Positions 8,443 through 15,800 of a stretch of 64,000 nucleotides of DNA are shown here, piece by piece (position 1 is the first letter of the stretch; every line of letters begins with the position of its first letter). The notes beneath the pieces were generated by a model that was given only the letters and a program-made list of their open reading frames with translations, made no database searches and was not told where the DNA came from. Source of the DNA: Xiheibacterium sp038325765 (GTDB lineage Bacteria > Myxococcota_A > Polyangia > Nannocystales > Nannocystaceae); contig JBBQJI010000008.1 in the NCBI GenBank assembly GCA_038325765.1, forward strand, positions 77,268 to 141,267. Reading direction: 5' to 3'. Position numbers and translations under genes: made by a program.

Positions 8443-8450
8443 TTTTCCAG

Positions 8451-9275
8451 ATGATCAGCGTACTCACCAACGTCTCCTCCCTCGCCGCACAGCGCAACCT
8501 CGCCGCCGCCACCGACGGCCTCGCCGACAACATCGCCCGCCTGTCCTCGGGACTCCGCGTCCGTTCGGCAGCCGACGACGCCGCAGGCCTCGCCATCTCC
8601 GAGGACTTCAAAGCCACCATCCGCAGCCTCTCGCAGGCCAAGCGCAATGCGAACGACGGCGTCAGCCTCTCGCAGACCGCCGATGGCTCGCTCTCCGAGG
8701 TCGGCAACCTGCTCAAGCGGATGCGCGAGCTCGCGGTCCAGTCGCGCAACGGTACCAACAACACCACGCAGCGCGGCTATCTCGACGGCGAGTTCCAGCA
8801 GCTCAAGAGCGAGATCGATCGCATCGTCTCGACCACCGAGTTCAACGGCATCAACCTGCTCGACGGCTCGCAGTCCGGGGGCATCGCGTTCCAGGTCGGC
8901 GCCGGCACCTCGGCCGACAATCGCCTGACCCTGTCGATCGCGACCTCGAGCGCGAGCGCCCTGGGCATCAGCGCCTCGGTCGTGAGCAGCACCGCCGGCA
9001 GCGATGCCGCCATCAGCGCCATCGACGACGCCATCCAAGGCGTGTCCACCCGCCGCGCCACCATCGGCTCGATGCAGAACCGCCTCCAGGTCACCATGTC
9101 CAACCTCGACACCTACGGCACCAACCTCTCGGCCGCCAACTCGCGCATCGTCGACGTCGACGTCGCCGCGGAGACGGCCATGTTGACGAAGCACAACATC
9201 TTGGTCCAGGCCGGCTCGGCCATGCTGGCCCAGGCCAATCAGGCTCCGCAGTCGGCCCTCAGCCTCCTGCAGTGA
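8451..9275 (+). CDS. fliC: Flagellin 2
   Basis: 274 aa. ATG 8451 is chosen over in-frame upstream codons because the flagellin N-terminus starts here (ISVLTNVSSLAAQRNLAAAT). Both D0/D1 halves are intact (RLSSGLRVRSAADDAAGLAI; ANSRIVDVDVAAETAMLTKH). The central domain is Ser/Thr-rich and only ~70 residues long, giving a thin filament subunit. It shares the SVQSRNGT-NTTQRGYL motif with flagellins 3 and 4; the Ser/Thr residues are candidate Maf glycosylation sites. It is followed by a large 18-bp hairpin, so it is probably monocistronic. Confidence 0.95.
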   Translation: MISVLTNVSSLAAQRNLAAATDGLADNIARLSSGLRVRSAADDAAGLAISEDFKATIRSLSQAKRNANDGVSLSQTADGSLSEVGNLLKRMRELAVQSRNGTNNTTQRGYLDGEFQQLKSEIDRIVSTTEFNGINLLDGSQSGGIAFQVGAGTSADNRLTLSIATSSASALGISASVVSSTAGSDAAISAIDDAIQGVSTRRATIGSMQNRLQVTMSNLDTYGTNLSAANSRIVDVDVAAETAMLTKHNILVQAGSAMLAQANQAPQSALSLLQ

Positions 9276-9282
9276 GCCCTGC

Positions 9283-9338
9283 GCACCGCGAACCGGTCCG
9301 GCCCGACACGGGGTCCTTCGCCGGACCGGTCGCGGTGC
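9283..9338 (+). terminator. Large stem-loop after flagellin 2
   Basis: GCACCGCG-A-ACCGGTCCGG (9283-9301) pairs with CCGGACCGGTCGCGGTGC (9321-9338): 18 bp with one bulged A and a 19-nt loop. There is no T-tract, so it may stabilise the mRNA 3' end or act with Rho. Confidence 0.6.
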
Positions 9339-9423
9339 GGCCCGTCGGGGCGAACTGAAACGAATCGACTGGCTTCCACATCACTGCGCCGACCGTGCCT
9401 GCCTCGCGCAGCACGTCGGGCAC

Positions 9424-9480
9424 AACCGTAACCGTAACCGCAACCGTAACCGTAACCGCAACCGCAACCGCAACCGCAAC
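9424..9480. repeat. Hexanucleotide tandem repeat (AACCGY)9 upstream of flagellin 3
   Basis: Nine and a half head-to-tail copies of AACCGT/AACCGC, four T-type and five C-type units, end directly at the flagellin 3 inverted repeat (9481). The array lies about 55-110 nt upstream of the ATG. Copy-number change would alter spacing of upstream elements, not a reading frame. Confidence 0.95.
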
Positions 9481-9526
9481 GGGCACGAACGCCCACTCCC
9501 CCGAATCGGGGGGTTCCACGAAGGGA
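9481..9526 (+). promoter_or_regulatory. Flagellin 3 leader: inverted repeat, hairpin and GGA ribosome site
   Basis: GGGCACGAACGCCC (9481-9494) ends exactly 40 nt before the ATG. A CCCCC/GGGGG hairpin follows (9498-9512), then TTCCACGAAGGGAA with the ribosome site AAGGGA at 9521-9526, 8 nt before the ATG. The layout matches flagellins 2 and 4. Confidence 0.65.
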
Positions 9527-9534
9527 ACATCGAC

Positions 9535-10362
9535 ATGGCACTCAGCGTACTCACCAACGTCTCCTCACTCGCAGCCCAGAGCAATCTCTCCCGAACCGCG
9601 GGCGACCTCTCCAAGAGCATCTCGAGGCTGTCCTCGGGTCTCCGGGTCCAGTCCGCCGCCGACGACGCCGCCGGCCTCGCGATCTCCGAGGACTTCAAAG
9701 CCAGCATCCGCAGCCTCGATCAGGCCAAGCGAAACGCCAACGACGGCGTCAGCCTGGTCCAGACCGCGGACGGAGCGCTCAAGGAGGTCAGCGGACTGCT
9801 CACGCGCATGCGTGAGATCTCGGTCCAGTCGCGCAACGGCACGGTGAACACCACCCAGCGCGGCTACCTCAACGACGAGTTCGGCAGCCTGCGATCGGAG
9901 ATCGATCGCATCGTCAACACCACGGAGTTCAACGGCGTCGACCTGCTCGACGGCGACCAGTCCACGGGGTTGTCGTTCCAGATCGGCATCAATACCAGCG
10001 CCGACGATCGGCTGACGATCTCGATCGCGACCTCGAGCTCCAGCGCGCTGGGGATCGGCGCCGCGAGCATCAGCTCGACCGGTGGAGCCGACACCGCCAT
10101 CGCAGCGCTCGACACCGCGATCGAGCGGGTGTCCACGCGCCGCGCCGGCCTCGGCGCGATGCAGAACCGCCTGTCGACGACGATGTCGAACCTCGACACC
10201 TACTCGACCAACCTGTCCGCCGCCAACTCGCGCATCGTCGACGTCGACGTCGCCTCCGAGACCGCCATGCTCACCAAGAACCAGATCTTGATGCAGGCAG
10301 GCACGGCGATGCTCGCCCAGGCCAACCAGGCGCCGCAGTCGGCGCTCAGCCTGCTCGGCTGA
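9535..10362 (+). CDS. fliC: Flagellin 3
   Basis: 275 aa. The D0/D1 motifs are intact (LSVLTNVSSLAAQSNLSRTA; ANSRIVDVDVASETAMLTKN; ILMQAGTAMLAQANQAPQSA). From about 9600 to 9960 it is nearly identical at the DNA level to flagellin 4, including third positions, which indicates recent duplication or gene conversion. The variable centre is Ser/Thr/Gly-rich (TGLSFQIGINTSADDRLTIS). The ribosome site AAGGGA precedes the ATG. A 13-bp hairpin follows the stop. Confidence 0.95.
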   Translation: MALSVLTNVSSLAAQSNLSRTAGDLSKSISRLSSGLRVQSAADDAAGLAISEDFKASIRSLDQAKRNANDGVSLVQTADGALKEVSGLLTRMREISVQSRNGTVNTTQRGYLNDEFGSLRSEIDRIVNTTEFNGVDLLDGDQSTGLSFQIGINTSADDRLTISIATSSSSALGIGAASISSTGGADTAIAALDTAIERVSTRRAGLGAMQNRLSTTMSNLDTYSTNLSAANSRIVDVDVASETAMLTKNQILMQAGTAMLAQANQAPQSALSLLG

Positions 10363-10379
10363 TGTCTGCGCCACCGCGT

Positions 10380-10413
10380 GCTCCGGGCCGGCGCAGCCGT
10401 GCCGGTCCGGAGC
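10380..10413 (+). terminator. Hairpin after flagellin 3
   Basis: GCTCCGGGCCGGC (10380-10392) pairs with GCCGGTCCGGAGC (10401-10413): 13 bp with one G-T wobble and an 8-nt loop. No T-tract follows. The CCGG core resembles the hairpin after flagellin 2. Confidence 0.6.
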
Positions 10414-10656
10414 GCGCGGCGTCCGAGCTCCACGCGACCTCCCTCCACCCCCGCGCCATCTCTTCTCCACCTCGTTTTTCCACAGGCACGCAATGACCCA
10501 CGACCCACATCCGCGCCCCCGAGGCGCCGCTGCGCCCGAGCAGCACCACTTCCACGCCCGCCCCGGGCGGCGGCGTCCGCGACCCGCACTTGGCTTGAAC
10601 ACATCGATGGACGACGTCGACGGGGACGTCTTCCACGCCACGCACTCCCGTCACAC

Positions 10657-10704
10657 GGGCATGCATGCCCACTCTCCGTTCGCGCGGGGATCTCCACGCA
10701 AGGA
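10657..10704 (+). promoter_or_regulatory. Flagellin 4 leader: perfect palindrome and two GGA motifs
   Basis: GGGCATGCATGCCC (10657-10670) is a perfect palindrome ending 42 nt before the ATG. Downstream are GCGGGGATC and CCACGCAAGGAA; the latter holds the ribosome site AAGGA (10700-10704). The two GGA motifs are about 15 nt apart, a spacing suited to one CsrA dimer. The element parallels those of flagellins 2 and 3. Confidence 0.65.
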
Positions 10705-10712
10705 ACGTCATC

Positions 10713-11537
10713 ATGGCAATCAGCATTCGCAGCAACATCCAGTCCCTCTCGGCCCAGAGCAACCTGGGTAAGACCGCCGCCGACCTGTCCAAGAGCATCT
10801 CTCGGCTGTCGTCGGGTCTCCGGGTCCAGTCCGCCGCCGACGACGCGGCGGGCCTGGCCATCTCGGAGGACTTCAAAGCCAGCATCCGCAGCCTCGATCA
10901 AGCCAAGCGAAACGCCAATGACGGCGTCAGCCTGGTGCAGACCGCGGACGGAGCCCTCAAGGAGGTCAGCGGACTGCTCACGCGCATGCGTGAGATCTCG
11001 GTCCAGTCGCGCAACGGCACGGTGAACACCACCCAGCGCGGCTATCTCAACGACGAGTTCGGCAGCCTGCGATCGGAGATCGATCGCATCGTCAACACCA
11101 CGGAGTTCAACGGTGTGAGTCTGCTGGACGGGGATCAGGCGGCGGGCCTGGCCTTCCAGGTGGGCACCGGGACCACGACCGACGATCGACTGACGGTGTC
11201 GATCGCGACCTCGAGTTCCAGCGCCCTGGGGATCGGGACGTCGTCCATCTCGTCGACCAGCGGTGCCGACACCGCGATCGCTGCCCTCGACACCGCGATC
11301 GAGCGGGTCTCCACGCGCCGCGCCGGCCTCGGCGCGATGCAGAACCGGTTGGGCACGACGATGTCCAACCTCGAGACCTACTCGACCAACCTGTCGGCCG
11401 CCAACTCGCGCATCGTCGATGTCGACGTCGCCGAGGAGACCGCCCAGCTCACCAAGAACCAGATCTTGATGCAGGCGGGTACGGCCATGCTCGCGCAGGC
11501 CAACCAGGGCCCCTCGATGGCGCTGTCGCTGCTCTAG
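10713..11537 (+). CDS. fliC: Flagellin 4
   Basis: 274 aa. ATG 10713 is chosen because AAGGA lies 8 nt upstream and the flagellin N-terminus starts here (ISIRSNIQSLSAQSNLGKTA); an in-frame start at 10665 would add a non-flagellin tail. The D0/D1 halves are intact and almost identical to flagellin 3. Sequence differs mainly in the short centre (AGLAFQVGTGTTTDDRLTVS) and at the C-terminus (QGPSMALSLL). A classic terminator follows at 11569. Confidence 0.95.
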   Translation: MAISIRSNIQSLSAQSNLGKTAADLSKSISRLSSGLRVQSAADDAAGLAISEDFKASIRSLDQAKRNANDGVSLVQTADGALKEVSGLLTRMREISVQSRNGTVNTTQRGYLNDEFGSLRSEIDRIVNTTEFNGVSLLDGDQAAGLAFQVGTGTTTDDRLTVSIATSSSSALGIGTSSISSTSGADTAIAALDTAIERVSTRRAGLGAMQNRLGTTMSNLETYSTNLSAANSRIVDVDVAEETAQLTKNQILMQAGTAMLAQANQGPSMALSLL

Positions 11538-11568
11538 TCCGCGAACCGGGGCGAACGCCCTGAATCGA

Positions 11569-11613
11569 GACCCCCCACGTGGCGGCACAGGCCGCCCTGT
11601 GGGGGGTCTTTCC
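11569..11613 (+). terminator. Rho-independent terminator after flagellin 4
   Basis: GACCCCCCAC (11569-11578) pairs with GTGGGGGGTC (11599-11608), with an inner GGCGG/CCGCC helix and TTTCCC after the stem. It separates the flagellin array from fliD. Confidence 0.85.
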
Positions 11614-11703
11614 CGTGGTTCCGGCACCCGGCGCGCCGGGCGATGTGCGGGTTCAAGGTTGGGCCAGGGCGGACGATGTCACGAGCTGGGAGATCTGCGA
11701 TCC

Positions 11704-13038
11704 ATGACCGGCATCAGTTTTTCGGGGCTTGCCTCGGGTCTCGACACCACGGCGATCATCGGCGCACTCGTCGGAGTCGAGCGCATCCCCCTGCAGCGGC
11801 TGCAGGCGCAGAACAACGCCCTGTCGTCCAAAGGTCGCATCGTCGATCAGCTGTCGTCGGCGCTGTCCGCCCTCAAGACGGCGGCAACGAACCTCGCGAC
11901 GCCCGGTGAGTTCCTCTCGTACGCCGGCTCGGTCAGCAACGAGTCGGTGGCCAAGATCACCACCTCGGGCGACAGCGTGCCCGGTACCTACGACATCGAG
12001 GTCCTGAGCCTCGCCCGGGCCCAGCGCACGTACTCGGGCACGTTCGCCGATGCGACCGCCGCGGTGTCGACCAACGCGCAGACGCTGTCGCTGACGATCG
12101 GTGGCACCACCACCGACATCGCGTTGCCCGCCGGTGCTTCGCTGCGCGACATCGCCACCGCGATCAACGGATCGGGCGCGGCCGCGAGTGCCGGCATCCT
12201 CTTCGACGGCACCCAGTATCGGCTGCAGGTGGTGGGTCGAAACACCGGGGCCGCCAACGGCATCACGTTCGGCGACACCGGCTTGGGCCTCGGACTGGAT
12301 AACCCCGGCGGCACCGTGCAGGCGGCCACCGACGCCTCGCTGACCGTCGATGGCTTCGCCATCACCAGCGCCTCGAATCTCCTCGACGGCGTGCTCCCGG
12401 GCACGACCCTCGATCTCAAGGGCGTGAGCGCAGGCCCGGTCCAGGTCGAGATCAAGCCCGACGCCGGCGGCGTCAAGACCAAGCTCCAGAGCTTCGTCGA
12501 CGCCTACAACTCGGTGGCCAAGCTGATCGCGGCCCAAAACGGGGTGGGCAAGGGCAGAGAGACGCTGAGCGGTGACTCGACCGTGCGCACGATCGAGCAG
12601 GGCATGGCGCGGCTCATCGCCAGCCCCATCCCCGGCCTGGTCGGCGCCGGTGGTTCGACGCTGCAGTTGGCGGATCTGGGCATCCAGACCCAGCGCGACG
12701 GAACCCTGACGCTGGACGCCGACGATCTCGACGGCGCGCTGGCGGCCGACTTCGCGCGCGCCGCCACCTACTTTGCCGGCGACGGCACCAACGCCGGCAT
12801 GGGCGCGTTGATGGGCACGCTCATCGACGGCTACACCGACTCGGTCGATGGCCTGCTGACGACCCGCAAAAAGGGCATCGAGGGCACGATCAAGAGCAAC
12901 GCCAGCCGCATCGAGGACATGCAGGCCTATCTCGAGCGGTTCGAGCAGTCGCTGCGCCAGAAGTATGCCGCCCTCGAGCAGACCATGAGCCAGCTCCAGG
13001 GCCAGCAGAGCTACTTGGCACAGTTCCTGAACAGATAG
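11704..13038 (+). CDS. fliD: Flagellar filament cap protein FliD (HAP2)
   Basis: 444 aa. The N-terminus is typical (ISFSGLASGLDTTAIIGALV, then VERIPLQRLQAQNNAL). The C-terminal region (DGLLTTRKKGIEGTIKSNAS, RIEDMQAYLERFEQSLRQKY, ALEQTMSQLQGQQSYLAQFL) is the FliD coiled coil that packs on filament ends. FliD caps the filament and folds incoming flagellin. ATG 11704 is chosen on family fit; upstream in-frame codons add a non-homologous segment that runs into the terminator region. fliS follows 6 nt later, so fliD, fliS and the fliT-like gene form one operon. Confidence 0.93.
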   Translation: MTGISFSGLASGLDTTAIIGALVGVERIPLQRLQAQNNALSSKGRIVDQLSSALSALKTAATNLATPGEFLSYAGSVSNESVAKITTSGDSVPGTYDIEVLSLARAQRTYSGTFADATAAVSTNAQTLSLTIGGTTTDIALPAGASLRDIATAINGSGAAASAGILFDGTQYRLQVVGRNTGAANGITFGDTGLGLGLDNPGGTVQAATDASLTVDGFAITSASNLLDGVLPGTTLDLKGVSAGPVQVEIKPDAGGVKTKLQSFVDAYNSVAKLIAAQNGVGKGRETLSGDSTVRTIEQGMARLIASPIPGLVGAGGSTLQLADLGIQTQRDGTLTLDADDLDGALAADFARAATYFAGDGTNAGMGALMGTLIDGYTDSVDGLLTTRKKGIEGTIKSNASRIEDMQAYLERFEQSLRQKYAALEQTMSQLQGQQSYLAQFLNR

Positions 13039-13044
13039 CGAGAC

Positions 13045-13428
13045 ATGTCCGTCGCCGCCGCGCGAAAGTACCGCGCCACGCAGATCGAGTCCGCTTCGCC
13101 GGGCCAGATCCTCCTGGCCCTCTACGATGGCTGCTTGCGCTTCTGCAAGCATGCCCAGCAGGAGATCATCGCTGGCGATGTCGCCGCCAAGGGGATCGCC
13201 ATCTCCAAGGCTGGCGCCATCATCGGCGAGCTCCGGGGCACGCTCGACCACAAGGTCGCGCCCGAGCTCTGCGGGCAGCTGGACCTGCTCTACGTCTACT
13301 TCCAAGAGCAGCTGAGTCTCGCCAACATCCGCATGGATCCCGGGCCTTTGGTGCCGGTCATCAAGATCCTCGGGGATCTGCGCGAGGCGTGGGGCCAGGC
13401 GGTTGGTTCGGTGGAGGGCGGCCCATGA
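13045..13428 (+). CDS. fliS: Flagellin export chaperone FliS
   Basis: 127 aa. FliS hallmarks: the N-terminal ARKYRATQIESASPGQILLA, the LALYDGCLRFCKHAQQEI helix, and LDLLYVYFQEQLSLANIRMD near residue 90. FliS binds the C-terminal D0 helix of flagellin in the cytoplasm to prevent premature polymerisation and delivers it to the export gate. It lies between fliD and a fliT-like gene, and its stop overlaps the next ATG (ATGA). Confidence 0.93.
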   Translation: MSVAAARKYRATQIESASPGQILLALYDGCLRFCKHAQQEIIAGDVAAKGIAISKAGAIIGELRGTLDHKVAPELCGQLDLLYVYFQEQLSLANIRMDPGPLVPVIKILGDLREAWGQAVGSVEGGP

Positions 13429-13739
13429 CCCGCCACGACGCACTCGCAGCGATCCTCGCGCTCACCGAGGAGGCGCACGGCGCCTGCACCCGCGGCGAGG
13501 CCGATGCGCAGACCCTCACCGATCTCACCGGGCGCCGCGCCACCTTGCTCTGCGACTGCCCCCGCACGGGCCCGCTGTCCGACGCCGAGCGCTGCGCCAT
13601 CACGCGCCTGCAGGAGCTCGACGGTCTCCTGATGCAGTGGGGCGAAGCGCTCCAGCACGACCTCGAGCGCGCACGCGCTCGCATCGTCCACCGAGAACCA
13701 CGGGGCGAAGGCGCCCGGGTCCTCACCGACGTCGCCTGA
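13425..13739 (+). CDS. FliT-like small helical flagellar protein
   Basis: 104 aa, helical and Ala/Arg/Leu-rich, with a Cys-containing loop (LLCDCPRTG). Sequence similarity to FliT is not obvious by eye, but size, predicted helicity and the fliD-fliS-X position with a 4-nt overlap are those of FliT, the FliD export chaperone. It could instead be another small chaperone. The assignment is mainly synteny. Confidence 0.5.
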   Translation: MTRHDALAAILALTEEAHGACTRGEADAQTLTDLTGRRATLLCDCPRTGPLSDAERCAITRLQELDGLLMQWGEALQHDLERARARIVHREPRGEGARVLTDVA

Positions 13740-13767
13740 CCCCTCGATTCTCCCCGGATCCCGACCC

Positions 13768-14364
13768 ATGAACACCCTCGATCTCACCCCACACGCCGAC
13801 GATCACACGGGCGATGCTGCCAACGATTCCACGACCGGACCGAGCTGCGGCTTCACGGACGTCGAGCTGCTCGTCGCCACCACCGTCGCGCGCGTCACCT
13901 CGCGGGTGCAGCCCGAATTCGTCAACATCGTGCTCGATCTGTCGGCGACCGGCGCGATCGTCAGCGGTGACCCGACCACCCTCGCCTTCGCCCTCGCCGG
14001 GATCCTGGGCGCGATGCTCCGCGACGCCGAGGACGGCCGGACCGAAGAGACCTTCCACGTCGTGGTGACCGAACGCGATCGTCTCGTGCGCATCTCGATC
14101 GCCGGCCCCGACGTACCGCCCCTGCGCATGCTCCGGGCGTTGTCGGGCGATGGCACCTTGCCCCAGGCCGATCGCACCGTGCTGCACTGCCGCCACCTCG
14201 TGGAGCAGCTCGGCGGTTCGCTCGCCCTGGGCGCCTGCGCGGGCGAACTCGCGATCGAGCTGGTCCTGCCCGCCGCGCCCAACGGTCGCATCCTGCGGGT
14301 GTTGCCGCCGCCTCGGGTGCGCAACGAGCCCCTGTCCCCGCCCGCCTGCTCGCTCGCGAGCTGA
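13768..14364 (+). CDS. Degenerate histidine-kinase-like ATPase (HATPase fold) protein
   Basis: 198 aa. Residues ~65-170 resemble a HATPase_c core with the N-box region (FALAGILGAMLRDAED), a central strand pair (FHVVVTERDRLVRISIAGPD) and a closing segment (CRHLVEQLGGSLAL, then ELAIELVLPA). The N-box Asn is replaced and no clear G1/G2 glycine box is seen, so ATP binding is doubtful. There is no HisKA or membrane segment. Such free-standing HATPase-like proteins act as anti-sigma or phosphotransfer (ChpT-like) factors; a regulatory role in flagellar control is inferred from its location only. Confidence 0.5.
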   Translation: MNTLDLTPHADDHTGDAANDSTTGPSCGFTDVELLVATTVARVTSRVQPEFVNIVLDLSATGAIVSGDPTTLAFALAGILGAMLRDAEDGRTEETFHVVVTERDRLVRISIAGPDVPPLRMLRALSGDGTLPQADRTVLHCRHLVEQLGGSLALGACAGELAIELVLPAAPNGRILRVLPPPRVRNEPLSPPACSLAS

Positions 14365-14374
14365 AAGCCCCACC

Positions 14375-14773
14375 ATGTCCACCCCCGAAGAACTCGAGTT
14401 CGCCCGCCGTGCGGCGAGCACCGCGATGCCCTACGCCGACGCCCTCGCCGGCCGCTACGCGAGCATCGCGTCCTCGCTCCGCGACGGCCACGACGATCTG
14501 GCCCTCGCCGCGCTCGGGGCGTCGACCGACGACCTCGAGCATTTTTTGGCATTTTTGGTCCTCGTCCAGGACGCGGTCGAGGCCGGCGAGCCCGGTTCCG
14601 GCGTCGCCGTCCGCGACTACCACGAACACATCGTCGGCATCCTCGAGGGGCTACAGCCCGCGCTCGGACATGCCGACCTGGTGGAGGTGGCGGACGCCCT
14701 CGAAGACGACCTCGTGCCGTCGCTGCGCGAATATCGCGCGCTCGACACGACCATCCAGTCCGCCCTCGTGTAA
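14375..14773 (+). CDS. Hypothetical helical protein in flagellar operon
   Basis: 132 aa, acidic and almost entirely helical by composition (ALGASTDDLEHFLAFLVLVQ; LVEVADALEDDLVPSLREYR). No signal peptide, membrane segment or Cys. I do not recognise the family. It starts 11 nt after the HATPase-like gene and ends 3 nt before the GGDEF gene, so the three are probably co-transcribed. A four-helix-bundle adaptor, such as a phosphotransfer or CheZ-like helper, is possible but unproven. Confidence 0.65.
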   Translation: MSTPEELEFARRAASTAMPYADALAGRYASIASSLRDGHDDLALAALGASTDDLEHFLAFLVLVQDAVEAGEPGSGVAVRDYHEHIVGILEGLQPALGHADLVEVADALEDDLVPSLREYRALDTTIQSALV

Positions 14774-14775
14774 AC

Positions 14776-15747
14776 GTGATCGAGCTCTGTCCCCCGTCCG
14801 ACCCCGCCTGGCCCACCCAGGCCCACGTGCTCGTCGTCGACGACGACCGCGCGTCGGCCAACGCGATCGCCGACACGGTGGCAGATCTCGGCTACAGGGT
14901 CACGACCTGCAACGGCTGGATCGAGGCCCTGCGGGTGTTCAGCCAGGAGTCCGTCGACCTGGTGCTGATGGACGCGGTGATGCCCGGCGTCGACGGCTTC
15001 CGCCTCACGCGGCTGCTGCGGACGCGCTCGGCCTCGTACGTCCCGATCGTCTTCCTCACCGGCCTTGCCGACCGCAACGCCCGTGAGCGCGGCGTGGCGG
15101 CCGGCGCCGACGACTTCCTCACCAAGCCCGTCGATGCGATCGAGCTCAAGGTGCGGCTCACCGCGATGCTGCGCATCCGCTCGCTCACCCGCGATCTCGA
15201 GGCCCGCAGCCTGGCGCTCGCACGCATGGCCACCGTCGACGCCCTCACCGGCGTAGGCAACCGCCGCGCCTTCGACGACAACCTGGTCAAGGAGCTGCAC
15301 GACGCGGCGGACGGCCACCATGCCGCCTCGCTGCTGCTGCTCGACATCGACCACTTCAAGCGCGTCAACGACTCCTTCGGCCACCCGGTGGGCGATGCGC
15401 TCCTCGCCTTTCTCGGCCAGATCCTGTCCCAGATCACGGGCGAGACCACCGGGTGCTTCCGCTACGGGGGCGAGGAATTCGCCATCGTCGGCCGCAACGT
15501 GGATGGGGTCGCGGCGCTCGAGCTCGGCGAGCGCATCCGGCGGTCGTTCGCTAGCCAGTCCATGCACGCGACGGTCGCAGGCTCGTGCACGCTGTCGATC
15601 GGCGTGGTGTCGACCGAGCAGTTCGGGCGCGCCCCGGACACAGCCGCGTTCATCGCTGCCGCCGATGCGGCGCTGTACCGCGCCAAGGCCCTGGGCCGCA
15701 ATTGCGTGTGCCGCTACGACGCCCGCATGGACGCGCGCGTGGCCTGA
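14776..15747 (+). CDS. Response regulator with GGDEF (diguanylate cyclase) domain
   Basis: 323 aa, GTG start. Residues ~15-135 are a receiver domain with the acidic cluster VVDDD, phospho-acceptor Asp in LVLMDAVMPG and Lys in TKP. Residues ~150-315 are a GGDEF domain with the intact active-site motif YGGEEF, DIDHFKRVND upstream and LSIGV downstream. It should make c-di-GMP when phosphorylated, like PleD or WspR. The position five residues before YGGEEF reads ETTGCF instead of RxxD, so the usual product-inhibition I-site is missing. At the end of the flagellar block, it probably links flagellar state to the swim/stick decision. Confidence 0.9.
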   Translation: MIELCPPSDPAWPTQAHVLVVDDDRASANAIADTVADLGYRVTTCNGWIEALRVFSQESVDLVLMDAVMPGVDGFRLTRLLRTRSASYVPIVFLTGLADRNARERGVAAGADDFLTKPVDAIELKVRLTAMLRIRSLTRDLEARSLALARMATVDALTGVGNRRAFDDNLVKELHDAADGHHAASLLLLDIDHFKRVNDSFGHPVGDALLAFLGQILSQITGETTGCFRYGGEEFAIVGRNVDGVAALELGERIRRSFASQSMHATVAGSCTLSIGVVSTEQFGRAPDTAAFIAAADAALYRAKALGRNCVCRYDARMDARVA

Positions 15748-15750
15748 ACC

Positions 15751-15800
15751 CCGGTCACGCCCGAGCCCCGCTCACGCCCGAGCCCCGCTCACGCCCGGCC
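15751..15800. repeat. 17-nt tandem repeat at a convergent gene junction
   Basis: Three copies of CCGCTCACGCCCGAGCC (first with GGT; third slightly degenerate) lie between the GGDEF stop and the end of the minus-strand gene, overlapping its last codons. Confidence 0.8.

Larger units (their letters stand above)
7807..8450. other. Long intergenic region between flagellins 1 and 2
   Basis: 644 bp hold two terminators, a 12-nt tandem repeat, a possible 43-codon ORF with a good Shine-Dalgarno at 8078-8209, and the flagellin 2 leader at 8397-8450. No sigma-28 (TAAA-N15-GCCGATAA) or sigma-54 (TGGC-N8-TTGC) promoter is convincing on reading either strand. The region is unusually long for this compact locus. 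Confidence 0.7.
10363..10712. other. Intergenic region between flagellins 3 and 4
   Basis: 350 bp contain the 3' hairpin of flagellin 3, then about 240 bp with no supported gene (the small frames lack a ribosome site and family resemblance), then the flagellin 4 leader. No sigma-28 or sigma-54 consensus is convincing. Confidence 0.7.

Noticed and set aside
9424..9480. Telomere-like AACCGY repeats as a chromosome end
   Set aside because: The array is internal, short and flanked by flagellin genes on both sides; a bacterial tandem repeat is sufficient.
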